Source of the DNA: Bacteroides zhangwenhongii
GTDB lineage: Bacteria > Bacteroidota > Bacteroidia > Bacteroidales > Bacteroidaceae
Reading direction: 5' to 3'
Length of the DNA: 64,000 nt
Assembly: GCF_009193325.2 (NCBI RefSeq)
Contig: NZ_CP059856.1
Coordinates: 3,472,001 to 3,536,000 of the forward strand
Shown here: in pieces, positions 63,359 through 64,000 of the stretch
Numbering within the stretch: the first letter of the stretch is position 1
Layout of the letters: every line of letters begins with the position of its first letter
The notes under the pieces: generated by a model
Told to the model about the DNA's origin: nothing
The model's input: only the letters and a program-made list of their open reading frames with translations
Database searches by the model: none
Position numbers and translations under genes: made by a program

Positions 63359-64000
63359 TTAAGGTTTGGCTTTATGAAAAAAGTTATATTTCCTTTCCAA
63401 TACATCTATAAGTTCATCAACAATTGCTTTCTTTTCTGTACTAAATATATTCTTTTTTTCCATCCCTTTCAAACGATAATTATATAATTCCGTTACACAT
63501 TCCCCCTTATGCCAATATCGCGTTAATCTATAATTAGGAACTCTGACACTAATACCATTATTAAAATAACTATATGCAGCATCAGACCATAAACTTTGAT
63601 TAGGATTTTCCAGTAACTCAACAAAACTATGTCCATCCATTCCTTCTGGGATTGAAAGGTTGCACAACTCCATTAAAGTCGGATAAATATCAACAGCACT
63701 AACAATACGATAATTTTTAACTGCTTTACAAGCAGATGGAGCTCTTACTATTAACGTACTACGCAAAGAAACATCCATCAATGTATGTTTCCCCCATACA
63801 CGCTGGTCTCCTAAATGCCAACCATGATCTCCCCATACTATTACAATAGTATTGTCCTTTTCTCCAAGTCGCTCCAACTCATCCAAAATCTTACCAACTT
63901 GGGCGTCCACATAACTTATACAAGCAAAATAAGCATGTCGGAGTCTTCGGGCATAAGATTCCGAAATACTTTTATTCAAAGAAGCTTTCTCATCTCCCAA
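63359..64000 (-). CDS. Sulfatase (S1 family), C-terminal part, cut by the window edge
   Basis: 213 residues of the C-terminal part of an arylsulfatase-type enzyme; the N-terminus with the C/S-x-P-S-R formylglycine site is outside the window. The visible motifs are VIVWGDHGWHLGDQRVWGKHT (metal-binding Asp/His and a catalytic Lys/His pair) and SAVDIYPTLMELCNLSIPEGMDG, like iduronate-2-sulfatase-type S1 enzymes. It would remove sulfate esters from the PUL 2 glycan or from a host glycan. It ends 153 bases before the susC start. If it is on the same transcript it precedes susC; otherwise the box at 63260 separates them. Confidence 0.88.
   Translation of the reverse strand: MGDEKASLNKSISESYARRLRHAYFACISYVDAQVGKILDELERLGEKDNTIVIVWGDHGWHLGDQRVWGKHTLMDVSLRSTLIVRAPSACKAVKNYRIVSAVDIYPTLMELCNLSIPEGMDGHSFVELLENPNQSLWSDAAYSYFNNGISVRVPNYRLTRYWHKGECVTELYNYRLKGMEKKNIFSTEKKAIVDELIDVLERKYNFFHKAKP

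Overview
The window looks like a chromosomal segment of a gut Bacteroides species. The signs are SusC/SusD pairs, SusE-like surface lipoproteins, an ECF sigma/FecR/STN-SusC relay, fused SecDF, fused gamma-alpha KorA, HU, and Bacteroidetes-type promoters (TAnnTTTG at -7, sometimes TTTG at -33). A-rich leaders replace clear Shine-Dalgarno sites. I see no insertion sequence, phage gene or CRISPR array. Names and functions come from reading motifs in the sequence; no database was searched.

Layout. (1) 1-12.7 kb is mostly housekeeping: a small secreted protein, HU, an operon of two overlapping rhomboid proteases with a membrane-anchored EEP-family hydrolase and an M3 metallopeptidase lipoprotein, then secDF, tRNA-Arg(CCU) and korAB. 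(2) 12.9-39.6 kb is a large polysaccharide utilisation locus (PUL 1), entirely on the minus strand. Read in transcription order it is ECF sigma factor, FecR anti-sigma, STN-type SusC, SusD, SusE-like lipoprotein, DUF4832 lipoprotein, DUF4886 lipoprotein, GH3, GH105, secreted FAD oxidoreductase with a carbohydrate-binding-like N-terminus, GH36-like hydrolase, CE7 acetyl esterase, GH2 (beta-glucuronidase-like), a second DUF4886, a decayed GH3 fragment, and GH3-PA14. (3) 39.7-49.4 kb is housekeeping again: aroQ-pyk-methyltransferase-rbfA-lolE on the minus strand; divergent xerD, an abundant-looking TPR lipoprotein, a thioredoxin-fold lipoprotein lacking its cysteines, and comM/yifB on the plus strand. 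(4) 49.9-64 kb is a second PUL (PUL 2) on the minus strand: sulfatase (cut by the window edge), SusC, SusD, GH99-like/WbsX protein, GH43, GH127/GH146, an unassigned alpha/alpha-toroid protein, and GH2.

How the genes work together. In PUL 1 the SusC STN domain should signal through FecR to the ECF sigma factor when SusCD binds its glycan. The enzymes would then remove acetyl groups (CE7, perhaps the DUF4886 SGNH proteins), unsaturated uronic acids (GH105), glucuronic acid (GH2), alpha-galactose-like sugars (GH36-like) and beta-linked sugars (GH3). No polysaccharide lyase is visible, although GH105 normally needs a lyase product. PUL 2 combines a sulfatase with arabinofuranose-type enzymes, and no regulator is visible for it.

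The items most worth a second look are: the GH3 remnant that supplies the C-terminus of one DUF4886 protein; the FAD oxidoreductase/GH36-like pair; a 22-bp-periodic repeat array at 19.52-19.64 kb; a 13-mer shared by two hairpins in PUL 1; and related palindromes on either side of the PUL 2 enzyme block.
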